Below, piece by piece: positions 1-8,530 of a stretch of 64,000 nt of DNA (within the stretch, counting starts at the first letter, position 1; every line of letters starts with the position of its first letter). Source of the stretch: Pseudomonas sp. IB20 (GTDB lineage Bacteria; Pseudomonadota; Gammaproteobacteria; Pseudomonadales; Pseudomonadaceae); assembly GCF_009707325.1 (NCBI RefSeq), contig NZ_CP046103.1:3864886-3928885 (forward strand), read 5' to 3'. A program made the position numbers and the translations under genes. A model generated the notes under the pieces. That model saw only the letters and a list, made by a program, of their open reading frames with translations, was not told the DNA's origin and did not search any database.

Positions 1-26
1 CCTCGCGCAAGCCCGCTCCCACATTG
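1..26. repeat. Partial REP palindrome half
   Basis: The window opens with the right half (gcaagcccgctcccac) of the REP-type palindrome that recurs between genes throughout this window. Its partner half would lie before the window. Confidence 0.6.
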
Positions 27-35
27 AGGCCCAAA

Positions 36-764
36 TCAGCGTTGAGCCGACACCAGCAGCATCATTGGGCGCTCTTGCTCTTCCGCCAGTTCGGGCCGAG
101 CAATCAGGTCCGCTTCGCTTGGCCCCCACTCCTGCACATGACTCAGCGTAAACCCCGCCTGAATCAACAAATTCAGCAACGTGCCCAAGGTACGATGCTG
201 CTTGATCACGCCATCGGCCAGCCAGTTGGTCACCCGCGGCCCTTCCAACTGGTAACCATCCACCGGCCAACTCTTACGGCCCTGATCATCCACCAGCCAC
301 CCAGGATTGCGCGGCGCCATGAAGATCGGGTGTTCGATGGAAAACACCAGCCGCCCACCGGGCACCAGCGCCTGGTGTATGCGCGCAAACAGCCCTTTGA
401 GGTCGACGATGTAATGGAAGGCCAGGGCGCTGTAGGCCAGATCGAATGCGCCGGCAGGTAGGTCGAGCTGTTCCAGGTCGGCGATTGCATAAGTGATGGT
501 CGGCGCAGAGGTCATCTCTTTGGCCCGCGCCAGCATCTTGTGCGACACGTCCAACCCGAGCACCTGCGCGGCGCCCTGCTCCTCGGCCCAGCGGCTGAAC
601 CAGCCGTAGCCACAGCCAAGGTCCACCACTTTCAAGCCACGCATCGGCGGCAGCAGTGCCTGCAAGGCAGGCCACTCCGGCGCACCGGCCAGGCCTTCGA
701 CCGAGCGGCCCATCTTGCTGTAGCCCTCGAAGAAGGCCGGGGTGTCGTAGATATTCTGGGTCAT
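36..764 (-). CDS. Class I SAM-dependent methyltransferase
   Basis: Predicted 242-residue methyltransferase of the Methyltransf_11 type. The SAM-binding motif I, VVDLGCGYG, is at about residues 46-54, followed by an acidic post-I strand end (LGLDV) and the ADLEQLDLP segment expected for motif II. The start was placed at MTQNIYD rather than 15 codons upstream because the protein family begins there. It follows the PfkB kinase by 25 bases on the same strand, so it is probably the last gene of the salvage operon. The substrate cannot be told from the sequence; a small molecule is more likely than a nucleic acid because no RNA-binding domain is visible. Confidence 0.8.
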   Translation of the reverse strand: MTQNIYDTPAFFEGYSKMGRSVEGLAGAPEWPALQALLPPMRGLKVVDLGCGYGWFSRWAEEQGAAQVLGLDVSHKMLARAKEMTSAPTITYAIADLEQLDLPAGAFDLAYSALAFHYIVDLKGLFARIHQALVPGGRLVFSIEHPIFMAPRNPGWLVDDQGRKSWPVDGYQLEGPRVTNWLADGVIKQHRTLGTLLNLLIQAGFTLSHVQEWGPSEADLIARPELAEEQERPMMLLVSAQR

Positions 765-789
765 GGGCTCATTCCCTGCTAAGAAGGCC

Positions 790-1707
790 CTATTCTGCCA
801 ACAACGCATCCACTTCGTCAGTACCCGGTGATGTCGCCGGCCCCCAGCGTGTCACCGCCAACGCCGCGGCAGCATTCGCGCGACGCGCTGCTTGTGAAGG
901 TTGCAACCCCTTGGCCAACCCCGCAAGAAACACACCGGCATGGGCATCCCCCGCGCCGTTGCTGTCCACCGCTGTCACCTTGAAACCCGGCACATGCTCG
1001 GCCTGGCCTTGGTGGCTCACCCAGCACCCATTCGGCCCATCGCGCACCACCAGCAGTGCCTCAGCCGGCAGGTGGCGATTAAGTTCAAGCAGCGCCTCGG
1101 CCAACGTCCTCGCACCAGTAAACGCCAGGGCTTCGGGGCCATTGCTGGTCCAGATGTCGATACGCGGCAGCAAGGCAACCATCAACGCCGAATCCGGCGC
1201 TTTGACCAGCGGCCCCGGGTCGAACACCACCGTGATTTCACGCGGCAGCGCCAGCAGCCAATCGAGCAACGCCTGCGCCTTGCCTTCAAGCAACAGGCTG
1301 TAGCCGCTGACGTACACATAGTCGTCCGCGCGCGGCACCACGCGGGCCAAATCCTCGGCGCTCAACTCCCCTTCAGCGCCGATATGCGAAATGAACGTGC
1401 GTTCGGTGGTGGCCTCGGTCAGCGACACACACAAACCGGTGTCCTTGCCGTCGCTGGCCGCCTGCGCGATTTCCACGCCTTCAGCCTGCATCGCTGCGCG
1501 CGCCAGGTCGCCGAAACGGCCGTTGCCATGCCGGCCGAGGTAAATCACCGGCAAACCATTGCGCCGGGCAGCAGCCATTACGTTGAAGCCGCCGCCGGCT
1601 TCGAAGCTGGCGGATTGCGCCAGCACGTCGCCGCCGGTCGCAGGCAGTGTGTCGAGGGCCATCACCAGGTCGACGATGACCTGGCCGGTGTGCAGCAATC
1701 TAGACAT
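790..1707 (-). CDS. PfkB-family carbohydrate (ribokinase-like) kinase
   Basis: A 305-residue sugar or nucleoside kinase of the ribokinase/PfkB fold. The N-terminal glycine motif (EAGGGFNV, residues 37-44) and the C-terminal DSNGAGD signature (248-254, with Asp254 as the expected catalytic base) are both intact. It overlaps the permease gene by 8 bases, indicating one transcript. In the E. coli yegTUVW cluster the equivalent kinase is YegV. Together with the upstream glycohydrolase it would phosphorylate a pentose or nucleoside released inside the cell; that substrate is inferred from context. Confidence 0.85.
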   Translation of the reverse strand: MSRLLHTGQVIVDLVMALDTLPATGGDVLAQSASFEAGGGFNVMAAARRNGLPVIYLGRHGNGRFGDLARAAMQAEGVEIAQAASDGKDTGLCVSLTEATTERTFISHIGAEGELSAEDLARVVPRADDYVYVSGYSLLLEGKAQALLDWLLALPREITVVFDPGPLVKAPDSALMVALLPRIDIWTSNGPEALAFTGARTLAEALLELNRHLPAEALLVVRDGPNGCWVSHQGQAEHVPGFKVTAVDSNGAGDAHAGVFLAGLAKGLQPSQAARRANAAAALAVTRWGPATSPGTDEVDALLAE

Positions 1708-3166
1708 TAGGGCTCTCGACTAAAGCCGGACGACGGTCAGCCGCGCCGCCCAGTAGCGCATAAATCCCGCCGGCCACCAGGAAGGTGACGATCCAGCCCA
1801 GGCCGTTATGGCCCAGCCACGAGTAGGACAACGGCCCGGCGAACCAGATATTTTCGGCGGTGGTGCCGATGGTGGTGAAACAAAAACCCAGCACAATCGC
1901 TATCGCCCAGGCGCCGAATGCACGCCATTCCACACCGCCGCGATACCAGTAGGCGCTGCTGGGGCTCACGTCCAGCAGGTCTTGGGGGCTGTAGTAGTGA
2001 CGGTGGATGAGGTCGACCACGAAGATGCCGACCCACGCGGTGATCGGCACGGCCAGCAGCGAGATGAAGGTGATGAAGGGGCCGTAGAAACTGTCGGCGA
2101 TCAGCATGAAGTAAATCGAGCCGGCGAAGATCGCCACGATGTCGACGATCACCGCGTGCACGCGCTTGACCTTCAAGCCGAGGGTCAAGGTGGTAAGGCC
2201 CGCCGAGTACACCGAGAGGTTATTCGACAGCAACAGCCCGCCAAACGCGGTGATCAGGTACGGCACGGCCATCCAGGTGGGCAGCATGTCGCGGATCGCG
2301 ATGATCGGGTCAGTGGCCGAGGCCAGGTCGTTGTTGCCCACCGACAGCAGGCCGCCGAGGGTGATCAGCAGCACCAGCGGAATGCCCGCGCCAAACGCGG
2401 CAGATGCCACCAGGCGTGCGGCTTTGACGCTGCGGTGCTGGTAGCGCGACATGTCGGCACCGGCGTTGGCCCAGCCGATGCCGGTGCCGGCAGCCATGGT
2501 GCCGACGCCGATGATCATTGCGCTCAACGGCGCCGGGGTGGCATTGAACACCGCGCTCCAGTCGATGGTGGCGCAGAGGAAGCCGCCCTCCAGAATGTTC
2601 AGCGCGCCGAACACGTAGGTGGCCCACTTCTGGATGACCAACAAGGTGGCGTGGCCGAGGCCGGAGACGGACAGGGTCAGCAGCACGAAAATGGCAATGA
2701 AGATCAGCGTCAGCACCGGTGCGCTTTTTGCCTCGACCGGCGAACCGAACAGGATCGAGCACAACGACAGCAAAACAAACGCGGCGGTGGTGGTGTTGAC
2801 GGTTTCCCAGCCCAGGCGCGACATCAGCGAGACCAAGGTGGGGCCGATATTGCCGCGCACGCCGAAGATGGCGCGCGACAGCGTCAGGCTTGGTGCACGC
2901 CCGCGACGACCGGCAATCGAGATGATACCCACCACGGCGAAAGAGCCGGCGGCGCCGAGGATCGCGACGATGATCGCCTGCCAGATCGCCAGGCCACGAA
3001 AGGCCACGAGGGTCGCGCCGAGCGGCAAGCCGAGGATGCTGATGTTGGCCGCGAACCACACCCAGAACAGCTGCAGCGGATGGCCGTTACACTCGCCTTC
3101 AGGGACCGGTTCGATACCGCGTGTTTCCAATTGCCCGGCGCTTTGGCCGCTAGACGGGGTGCTCAT
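1700..3166 (-). CDS. NCS1-family permease (cytosine/purine/nucleoside type)
   Basis: A 488-residue inner-membrane transporter of the nucleobase:cation symporter-1 family, with about 12 hydrophobic segments and the family-typical N-terminal PLGATLVAF region followed by a conserved ANAGADMSRY segment in the middle. The start chosen is MSTPSSGQ, 17 codons inside the longest reading frame, with a GGAG about 10 bases upstream. It lies between the ADP-ribosylglycohydrolase and the PfkB kinase, so it is likely to import the substrate of that pathway. In E. coli the matching slot is filled by YegT, an unrelated MFS nucleoside transporter. Confidence 0.85.
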   Translation of the reverse strand: MSTPSSGQSAGQLETRGIEPVPEGECNGHPLQLFWVWFAANISILGLPLGATLVAFRGLAIWQAIIVAILGAAGSFAVVGIISIAGRRGRAPSLTLSRAIFGVRGNIGPTLVSLMSRLGWETVNTTTAAFVLLSLCSILFGSPVEAKSAPVLTLIFIAIFVLLTLSVSGLGHATLLVIQKWATYVFGALNILEGGFLCATIDWSAVFNATPAPLSAMIIGVGTMAAGTGIGWANAGADMSRYQHRSVKAARLVASAAFGAGIPLVLLITLGGLLSVGNNDLASATDPIIAIRDMLPTWMAVPYLITAFGGLLLSNNLSVYSAGLTTLTLGLKVKRVHAVIVDIVAIFAGSIYFMLIADSFYGPFITFISLLAVPITAWVGIFVVDLIHRHYYSPQDLLDVSPSSAYWYRGGVEWRAFGAWAIAIVLGFCFTTIGTTAENIWFAGPLSYSWLGHNGLGWIVTFLVAGGIYALLGGAADRRPALVESPNV

Positions 3167-3253
3167 GAGGGAGATGCTCCTGGTGCCTGTATTGTTGTGG
3201 TTGTGGCAGATAGTCAAAGCTTCAATCGGTCGTCCTGACTCAAACTGGGCTCA

Positions 3254-3345
3254 ATGTGGGCGCTGGCTTGCCTGCGATAGCGGTGGTTCAGCCAACTGAT
3301 AGGCCACCTGATACACCGATTTCGCGAGCAAGCCCGCTCCCACCT
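3254..3345. repeat. REP palindrome pair
   Basis: Two inverted REP halves (gtgggcgctggcttgcctgcgat and gcgagcaagcccgctcccac) about 50 bases apart fill the gap between the glycohydrolase and permease genes. Such a pair can fold into a hairpin in the mRNA and may lower permease expression relative to the upstream genes. Confidence 0.75.
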
Positions 3346-3360
3346 GTTTGCCTGCGGCGC

Positions 3361-4362
3361 TTATCGAATTTCGAGCAGCCCTTGCACCAGCGCCTGCAAA
3401 TCCAGGCCATTGACCTGCTTGACCTGTTCAATCATCGCCTCAGGCCAGCACTGCATGCCCAAACACGCGCCCAACATCGCGCCGAGGATCGCGGCGATGG
3501 TGTCGGTGTCGCCGCCAAGGCTGGCGGCCAGGCACACGGCCTCAAAGGCATTCATCGCACCCACCGCCACTTGTTGCGCGAGGGCAAACGAGACCACTAC
3601 CGATTCCTGGGACGCGACGGAGGTGCCGATCAATTCGTAGAGCAGGTCGGCAAACAAGGCCTTGTCGCCGCTGCCGACGCTCAAGGTCCGTGCCCAACTG
3701 ATTCGCGTGGAAATGCGTCCACCGGCAATCCAGTGGCCGTGGCGTTCGGCCTGCTGGGCAACCTGGGTGCCAATGTTGAGTGCTTCGCCCAGGTCCACGC
3801 CGTTGATGCCGGCCGAGACCACCGCGGCCACCGCCGCCGCACTGGAGATACCCAGCGTGGTGTTATGGGTGACCTGGCAGGCCTGAATCACGGCCTGGAT
3901 AAACTGCGCCGGGTCGCTGACATCGGCGGCGATCCCCACCGGCGTGATACGCATCGCGGCGCCATTGGTGGTGCCGTAGCGCCCGGATTCTTCCGGGGTG
4001 TGGCCGGCGAGGATCATGTCGATGGCGCGCTTGGTCGATGGCCCGAGCAAATCCTGGGAGCCCTTGGCGCGCATCACCGCTTCCCAGTCGATCAGGCGTT
4101 GGGCGAGCACGGTCGGTTCGATCTTGCCCTTGCCTTCGACCAGCAACTCGCCGACCAGGATCGCCTGTTCAGTGTCATCGGTGATCGAACCGGCCGGCAT
4201 ATTCGGCGCAATCGGTTGGTCGCCATCGGCGTCCTCCAGGCCGGTGATGGCCCCGAAGCGCTGCTGCACCTGCTCGCGGCTCAAGGACTGGGTGGGCATG
4301 CCCAGAGCGTCGCCCAAGGCCAAGCCGTAGAAGGCGCCAAGCGCGCGATTTTCCGCGGTCAT
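3361..4362 (-). CDS. ADP-ribosylglycohydrolase family protein
   Basis: A 333-residue member of the ADP-ribosylglycohydrolase fold (DraG/ARH, YegU-like). Both metal-binding signatures are present: SITDDTEQ with Thr61-Asp62-Asp63, and GGDTDT at 283-288. The start MTAENRALGAF is used; its ATG overlaps the stop of the GntR gene by four bases, so translation is probably coupled. In an operon with a permease and a PfkB kinase, a reaction on a ribosyl N-glycosidic bond of an imported nucleoside is more plausible than protein de-ADP-ribosylation, but this is inference. Confidence 0.87.
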   Translation of the reverse strand: MTAENRALGAFYGLALGDALGMPTQSLSREQVQQRFGAITGLEDADGDQPIAPNMPAGSITDDTEQAILVGELLVEGKGKIEPTVLAQRLIDWEAVMRAKGSQDLLGPSTKRAIDMILAGHTPEESGRYGTTNGAAMRITPVGIAADVSDPAQFIQAVIQACQVTHNTTLGISSAAAVAAVVSAGINGVDLGEALNIGTQVAQQAERHGHWIAGGRISTRISWARTLSVGSGDKALFADLLYELIGTSVASQESVVVSFALAQQVAVGAMNAFEAVCLAASLGGDTDTIAAILGAMLGACLGMQCWPEAMIEQVKQVNGLDLQALVQGLLEIR

Positions 4363-5072
4363 TTTGAAGCTCCAAACTGCAGATGCAGACGAAAGTGCAG
4401 AGGGTCGAGCAGGCTTTCGACGTACTCCATGAAGCGCTCGCGACGGTCGTAGGTGGTGCGCGAGGCCTTGAGAAATACCGTGCCGGCCGGACGGCCTAGC
4501 AACTCGGCGTCTTCGTCGCTCAGCGGCTCGGCGCCGATCCATTGGTCACCTTCGGCACCGATGTAGCCGTAGGCCGCCAGGGTGATGGTCAGGGAGTTGT
4601 CGATCAGGCCGACGCGGGGCAGGCTTTCCAGGCCACCGGTGGCGGGCATCAGCGAGCGCTCCAGCGACACGGCCGTGCCGTCAGTGGTGCGCCGACGGCG
4701 GTCGAGGGCGATGAACTGGTCGCTGCCGAAACGGCTGAACAGGTCCGGACGGGTCACGGCGTCCAGGCGCAGGATGTCGGTGGTCACCTGCGCGCCGGTG
4801 TCAGCCAAAGCCTGGGCCCAGCCGCTGCGTTGGTCGAGGACCATGCCGTCAAAGGTGACGATGGAACCTACGCCGCTCTGGGTGGCGATGTAGTTGCGGC
4901 GTTTGAGCTCAGCCAAGGCTTCGCGCAGGGTGCCACGGCTGACCGCGAATTCCTCGGCCAACTGATGCTCGCCCGGCAGCAGGAACCCGTCGGCCATCAC
5001 TCCACCCTCGATACGGCGGATGAGCTCGTCGACGACGCGTTTTTTCTTATCAAATCGGACATGTCTAATCAT
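4359..5072 (-). CDS. GntR-family regulator, UTRA type (HutC subfamily)
   Basis: A 237-residue repressor-type protein: a GntR winged helix at about residues 10-70 (GEHQLAEEFAVSRGTLREAL is the recognition region) and a UTRA ligand-binding domain from about 90 to the end. ATG at 5072 is preferred over a TTG two codons upstream. It is the first gene of the minus-strand operon and overlaps the glycohydrolase start. It probably represses its own operon and senses a sugar or nucleoside derivative. The E. coli counterpart by position and family is YegW. Confidence 0.88.
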   Translation of the reverse strand: MIRHVRFDKKKRVVDELIRRIEGGVMADGFLLPGEHQLAEEFAVSRGTLREALAELKRRNYIATQSGVGSIVTFDGMVLDQRSGWAQALADTGAQVTTDILRLDAVTRPDLFSRFGSDQFIALDRRRRTTDGTAVSLERSLMPATGGLESLPRVGLIDNSLTITLAAYGYIGAEGDQWIGAEPLSDEDAELLGRPAGTVFLKASRTTYDRRERFMEYVESLLDPLHFRLHLQFGASK

Positions 5073-5142
5073 GTACAAACTGATAACCGAAAGCGCCTAA
5101 TGACAGCAAGCACATTATTTCAGGAGGATGAAAAAGCCGGCC

Positions 5143-5703
5143 TCAGGGTTCCAGGCCGATGCGGAAAAACTCACCGCCGCTCCAGACGCCCAGCCAGTTC
5201 TGACCGTTGATCGGACGGCTGACCGCAAGCTCCACCAGTTGGTAGAACACGTTGCGGTGCACGAGGGCTTCAAGGTTGGTGCGCACCCGCAGGTACGGCG
5301 CCGGTTCCTGGGTGACTGGGTCGATGACGACACGCAGCGGGTGTTCGAGGCCGGCTTCGATTTGATCGTCAACGTTGGTGCTGAAGCGCAGTACTTGGCT
5401 CTCGCCCTGCCCTTCGACCTCCAGGGTCACCGCGACAAACGGCGCATCATCGACGCTGATGCCGACCTTTTCCACGGGCGTGACCAGGAAGTAATCATCG
5501 CCATCGCGGCGGATGATGTTGGAGAACAGCTTGACCATCGACTTACGCCCGATCGGCGTGCCTTGGTAGAACCACGTGCCGTCGCGGGCGATGCGCATGT
5601 CGATGTTGCCGCAAAAATCCGGGTTCCACAGGTGTACCGGTGCCGGCCCCTTGCCCTTGGGCAGTTGGGCCAATAGGTCATTGGCCTTGGCGGAATCGGT
5701 CAT
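5143..5703 (-). CDS. DUF1285 family protein
   Basis: A 186-residue soluble protein matching the DUF1285 family of proteobacteria by its HLWNPDFCGNIDMRI opening and central PVEKVGISVDDAPF segment. Function is unknown to me. The start MTDSAKAND is 17 bases downstream of the DUF4823 lipoprotein gene, so the two are likely co-transcribed. Confidence 0.8.
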   Translation of the reverse strand: MTDSAKANDLLAQLPKGKGPAPVHLWNPDFCGNIDMRIARDGTWFYQGTPIGRKSMVKLFSNIIRRDGDDYFLVTPVEKVGISVDDAPFVAVTLEVEGQGESQVLRFSTNVDDQIEAGLEHPLRVVIDPVTQEPAPYLRVRTNLEALVHRNVFYQLVELAVSRPINGQNWLGVWSGGEFFRIGLEP

Positions 5704-5719
5704 CGGGCGCTCCTCTGGC

Positions 5720-6325
5720 TTACTGATTACTCATACCCAGCAGGCTCCGGGCGTACTGCGCCAGTGGGCGGGCAATCAGATCTTCTGGCTTGTTGTCGTG
5801 GAACGTCAGTAAACCGCCACGACTGCGAATACGTGCAGTATCAATCAAATACTGGGTGCTGGTCTCGATCAACATGATCTGAATGACGCCAGTGTCGATC
5901 CCGACGCGGTCCAGGGCCTGTTGATCGGTCCACTCGTCGGTATTGCCGATACGGTCATCGGCTGCCGCGAAGCGGCAATACAGCAGGTAATGCGCACCCG
6001 CCGCGCGGGCTTCGGACATGGCCTGTTCCAGGCCTTCAGGCTTGTGGGCGCGACGCACCATCGGGAAATATTCGACGAAACCGTTGAAGGCTTCCTCAGC
6101 CACCACGTTAGGGCGCGGATAGGCGCTGCCCGGCGGCACAAACACACCCTGGGCGATAAACACAAAAGAGTCCGGCTGTATGCGAATCGACGCGGTGCGG
6201 CGCGTATCACTGTGGTCCAGCAACCCGGCGTCGCTCATCTGATAGCGGGTGCCTTCGGCCATATCGCTGACGGTCATGCAACCACTCAGCGTCAATGACG
6301 CCAGCAACAAAACCAGACTTCGCAT
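5720..6325 (-). CDS. DUF4823 family lipoprotein
   Basis: A 201-residue predicted lipoprotein. MRSLVLLLASLTLSGC is a clear lipobox (LSGC, Cys16), so the mature protein would be lipid-anchored; Met-Thr after the Cys gives no inner-membrane retention Asp, which suggests the outer membrane. The start at 6325 has a strong GGAGGATTAGG immediately upstream, deciding against the longer reading frame. The rest resembles DUF4823 proteins; no catalytic motif is recognised. Confidence 0.8.
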   Translation of the reverse strand: MRSLVLLLASLTLSGCMTVSDMAEGTRYQMSDAGLLDHSDTRRTASIRIQPDSFVFIAQGVFVPPGSAYPRPNVVAEEAFNGFVEYFPMVRRAHKPEGLEQAMSEARAAGAHYLLYCRFAAADDRIGNTDEWTDQQALDRVGIDTGVIQIMLIETSTQYLIDTARIRSRGGLLTFHDNKPEDLIARPLAQYARSLLGMSNQ

Positions 6326-6444
6326 CCTAATCCTCCAGAAGCCGGTGACGGAAAACCGGCGAATGGGCGTGAGATGCAGAATCCGCGCCAGCGGAGCAGA
6401 TATTAGCTTCAAGCTTGAGACTCGGCGTCACATTAGACTCGGCG

Positions 6445-7413
6445 TCAGCCGCCAATGATTTTCATGATGGTCGCACCGCCGGAGAAGGCCACTTCCTGTT
6501 TGTCACCCAGCGCCTTCATCAACAAACCCTGCAAGGCCGGCAGCGCCTGGTGGCGCGGCTGGTCGAGCAGGTCGCCGACGTAGTGACGGTTGCTCGACGA
6601 CAGGCAACCATGCAACCAACCCGTGGACGACAGCCGCAGCCGCGAACAGGTACGACAGAACGGCACGCTTTCGTTGGCTATCACACCAAAGAAGCCCTTG
6701 CCCGGCACTTCGTAGCGCACTGCCGTGGCGTCGACCGGCGCATTGGCTTGCAGGTATTCGTGGTGTTCGCCGATCAGGCTGAGCAGTTGCTGCAAGCTGA
6801 CGAATTGCTGCAGGAACGCGTTGGAGTCCTTGGCCAGATGGCCCATGCGCATCAGCTCGATAAAGCGCAGCTCGTAGCCACGCTCCAGGCAGTAGTCGAG
6901 CAGCGGCATGACCTGGTCGAGGTTCTGCCCGCGCAACGGCACCATGTTCACTTTGATCTTGATCCCGGCAGCGCGGGCCTGGTCCATGCCATCGAGCACG
7001 GTGGCCAGGTCGCCGCCACGGGCAATGGTGCGGAAGGCGTCGGCGTCCAGGGTGTCGAGGGAGACGTTGATGCGGCGGATGCCGGCCTCTACCAGCAATG
7101 GCAGCTTGCGTGCGAGCAATTGGCCGTTGGTGGTCAGGCTGATATCACTGAGGCCCATCCCACCCACCGCGCGCATGAAGGCTTCCAATTTAGGACTGAC
7201 CAGCGGCTCGCCGCCAGTGATGCGCAGGCGCTCGATGCCCGCCGCTTCGATCAGATACGCCACGCCACGGGCCATGGCTTCGGCCGAGAGCTCGTCCTGG
7301 GCAGCCACCAGCCGCTTGCCGTTAGGCACGCAGTAGGTACACGCGTAATTGCAGGCTGAGGTCAGGCTGATCCGCAAATTGCGAAACCGCCTGCCTTGAC
7401 GATCAACGATCAT
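6445..7413 (-). CDS. moaA: GTP 3',8-cyclase MoaA (molybdenum cofactor biosynthesis)
   Basis: A 322-residue radical-SAM enzyme that converts GTP to 3',8-cyclo-GTP, the first step of molybdopterin synthesis. It has the N-terminal radical-SAM cluster Cys21-x3-Cys25-x2-Cys28 in SLTSACNYACTYC, the C-terminal GTP-binding cluster Cys253-x2-Cys256-x13-Cys270, and the conserved C-terminal Gly-Gly needed for catalysis. It stands alone, without moaBCDE. A 12-bp inverted repeat at 7445-7476 lies in its promoter. Some Pseudomonas carry more than one moaA-like gene, so this may be a second copy. Confidence 0.9.
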   Translation of the reverse strand: MIVDRQGRRFRNLRISLTSACNYACTYCVPNGKRLVAAQDELSAEAMARGVAYLIEAAGIERLRITGGEPLVSPKLEAFMRAVGGMGLSDISLTTNGQLLARKLPLLVEAGIRRINVSLDTLDADAFRTIARGGDLATVLDGMDQARAAGIKIKVNMVPLRGQNLDQVMPLLDYCLERGYELRFIELMRMGHLAKDSNAFLQQFVSLQQLLSLIGEHHEYLQANAPVDATAVRYEVPGKGFFGVIANESVPFCRTCSRLRLSSTGWLHGCLSSSNRHYVGDLLDQPRHQALPALQGLLMKALGDKQEVAFSGGATIMKIIGG

Positions 7414-7444
7414 GGATCACTCCGGCAGAGGATTGTTCGGGCGC

Positions 7445-7476
7445 GCTAAAAGCTGACTTATAAATCAACTTTTAGC
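7445..7476. promoter_or_regulatory. Inverted repeat in the moaA promoter region
   Basis: GCTAAAAGCTGA and TCAACTTTTAGC form 12-bp arms with one mismatch around an 8-base A+T-rich spacer, 32-63 bases upstream of moaA. No T tract follows on either strand, so an operator is more likely than a terminator. The regulator is unknown. Confidence 0.45.
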
Positions 7477-7552
7477 AAGGTCCTTGCCTGAGTATATTCC
7501 TGGGGTACTGCAACTGGCAGTAAATCATTGCGCCAGTAGTGTCGGGAACGGC

Positions 7553-8221
7553 TTAAGTCGCGGGGGTTTCGCCACTCTTGGGCTCAGCACTTGGCAGCTC
7601 GGCGCTGTGCTTACGCTTGTTGCCCATGCGCACGCCGATGTCCATCAGGAACTGGAAGAAGCCTTCCTGATCTTCCAGCACATTGCTCCAAAACGGCGAG
7701 TGGTACAGCGCCACGGCGCCATGCACCAAGGCCCAGGCAGCGCAGTAGTGGAAATACGGTGGCACGTCTTCAAGCTTGCCTTCGCTGATGCGGCCTTTGA
7801 TCAACAGAGTCAGGCGCTCGAAGTTCGAGGCGCGGATCTTGTGCAGCTCCTCGACCATTTCCGGCACCTGATGGCCCTTGACCACCTTCTCTTCCAGGCG
7901 ATCGAACAGGCGGTAACGCTGCGGGTCACGCATGCGGAACTCGAAGTAGGCCCGGGACAGGGCTTCCTTGTCCTTGTCGACATCGGCCGAATGCAGCAGC
8001 TCGTTCAAGTCGCGCTCGTAGTCGAGCATCAGGCGCAGGTAGATCTCGGCCTTAGATTTGAAATGCTTGTAGATCGTGCCTTTGCCGATACCCACGGCAT
8101 CCGCAATCATCTCGACGGTGACGCTGTCTTCACCTTGTTCGAGGAACAACTTGAGTGCGGTGTCGAGAATTTCCTGCTCACGGCGGCGAAACTCACGGAC
8201 CTTACGGGGTTCTTTTTGCAT
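7553..8221 (-). CDS. TetR-family regulator (PA2957-like)
   Basis: A 222-residue TetR-type repressor. The helix-turn-helix lies at about residues 15-60 (TVEMIADAVGIGKGTIYKHF). In P. aeruginosa a TetR gene, PA2957, sits at the same place next to the tatD-holB-tmk block, which supports orthology. The C-terminal domain gives no ligand clue. Its start faces the divergent small-RNA region. Confidence 0.85.
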   Translation of the reverse strand: MQKEPRKVREFRRREQEILDTALKLFLEQGEDSVTVEMIADAVGIGKGTIYKHFKSKAEIYLRLMLDYERDLNELLHSADVDKDKEALSRAYFEFRMRDPQRYRLFDRLEEKVVKGHQVPEMVEELHKIRASNFERLTLLIKGRISEGKLEDVPPYFHYCAAWALVHGAVALYHSPFWSNVLEDQEGFFQFLMDIGVRMGNKRKHSAELPSAEPKSGETPAT

Positions 8222-8363
8222 GAGGGAGAGGTCTGCAGAGGTGAATATTAGGAGGGTTGTGCATGGCCACGGCTACATGACGATACGATTTACCCAGTAC
8301 GAGGGATTATCCCGACTGAACAGTCGTTGGGCAACGTCTATGTGAACCCGTCACGCACTTTAG

Positions 8364-8504
8364 CTTCAGCACGCCAACGATTTCATTGATATCAGTCAGA
8401 AACGAGACGTGCCCAAGGGCGCCGTGCACCTGCTCAATGAGAACTCAAGCGAAGCGCGCGTATTCCAAATCTGTTTAAAAAACGATCAGATGCGACTGGA
8501 CTGA
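8364..8504 (+). pseudogene. Possible remnant of a small gene
   Basis: Forty-six codons are open between TAG (8361) and TGA (8502) and read like real protein, including KGAVHLLNENSSEARVFQIC, but there is no ATG, GTG or TTG near the start and the frame is closed upstream. In P. aeruginosa a small hypothetical gene (PA2958) occupies this place; this could be its decayed 3' end. It could also be chance. Confidence 0.3.
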
Positions 8505-8530
8505 ACGGGATACTGATCAATACTTGAACT

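Noticed and set aside
1808..3238. A plus-strand frame of 476 codons opposite the NCS1 permease
   Set aside because: Very hydrophilic shadow of a membrane-protein gene; no ribosome-binding site or known motif.
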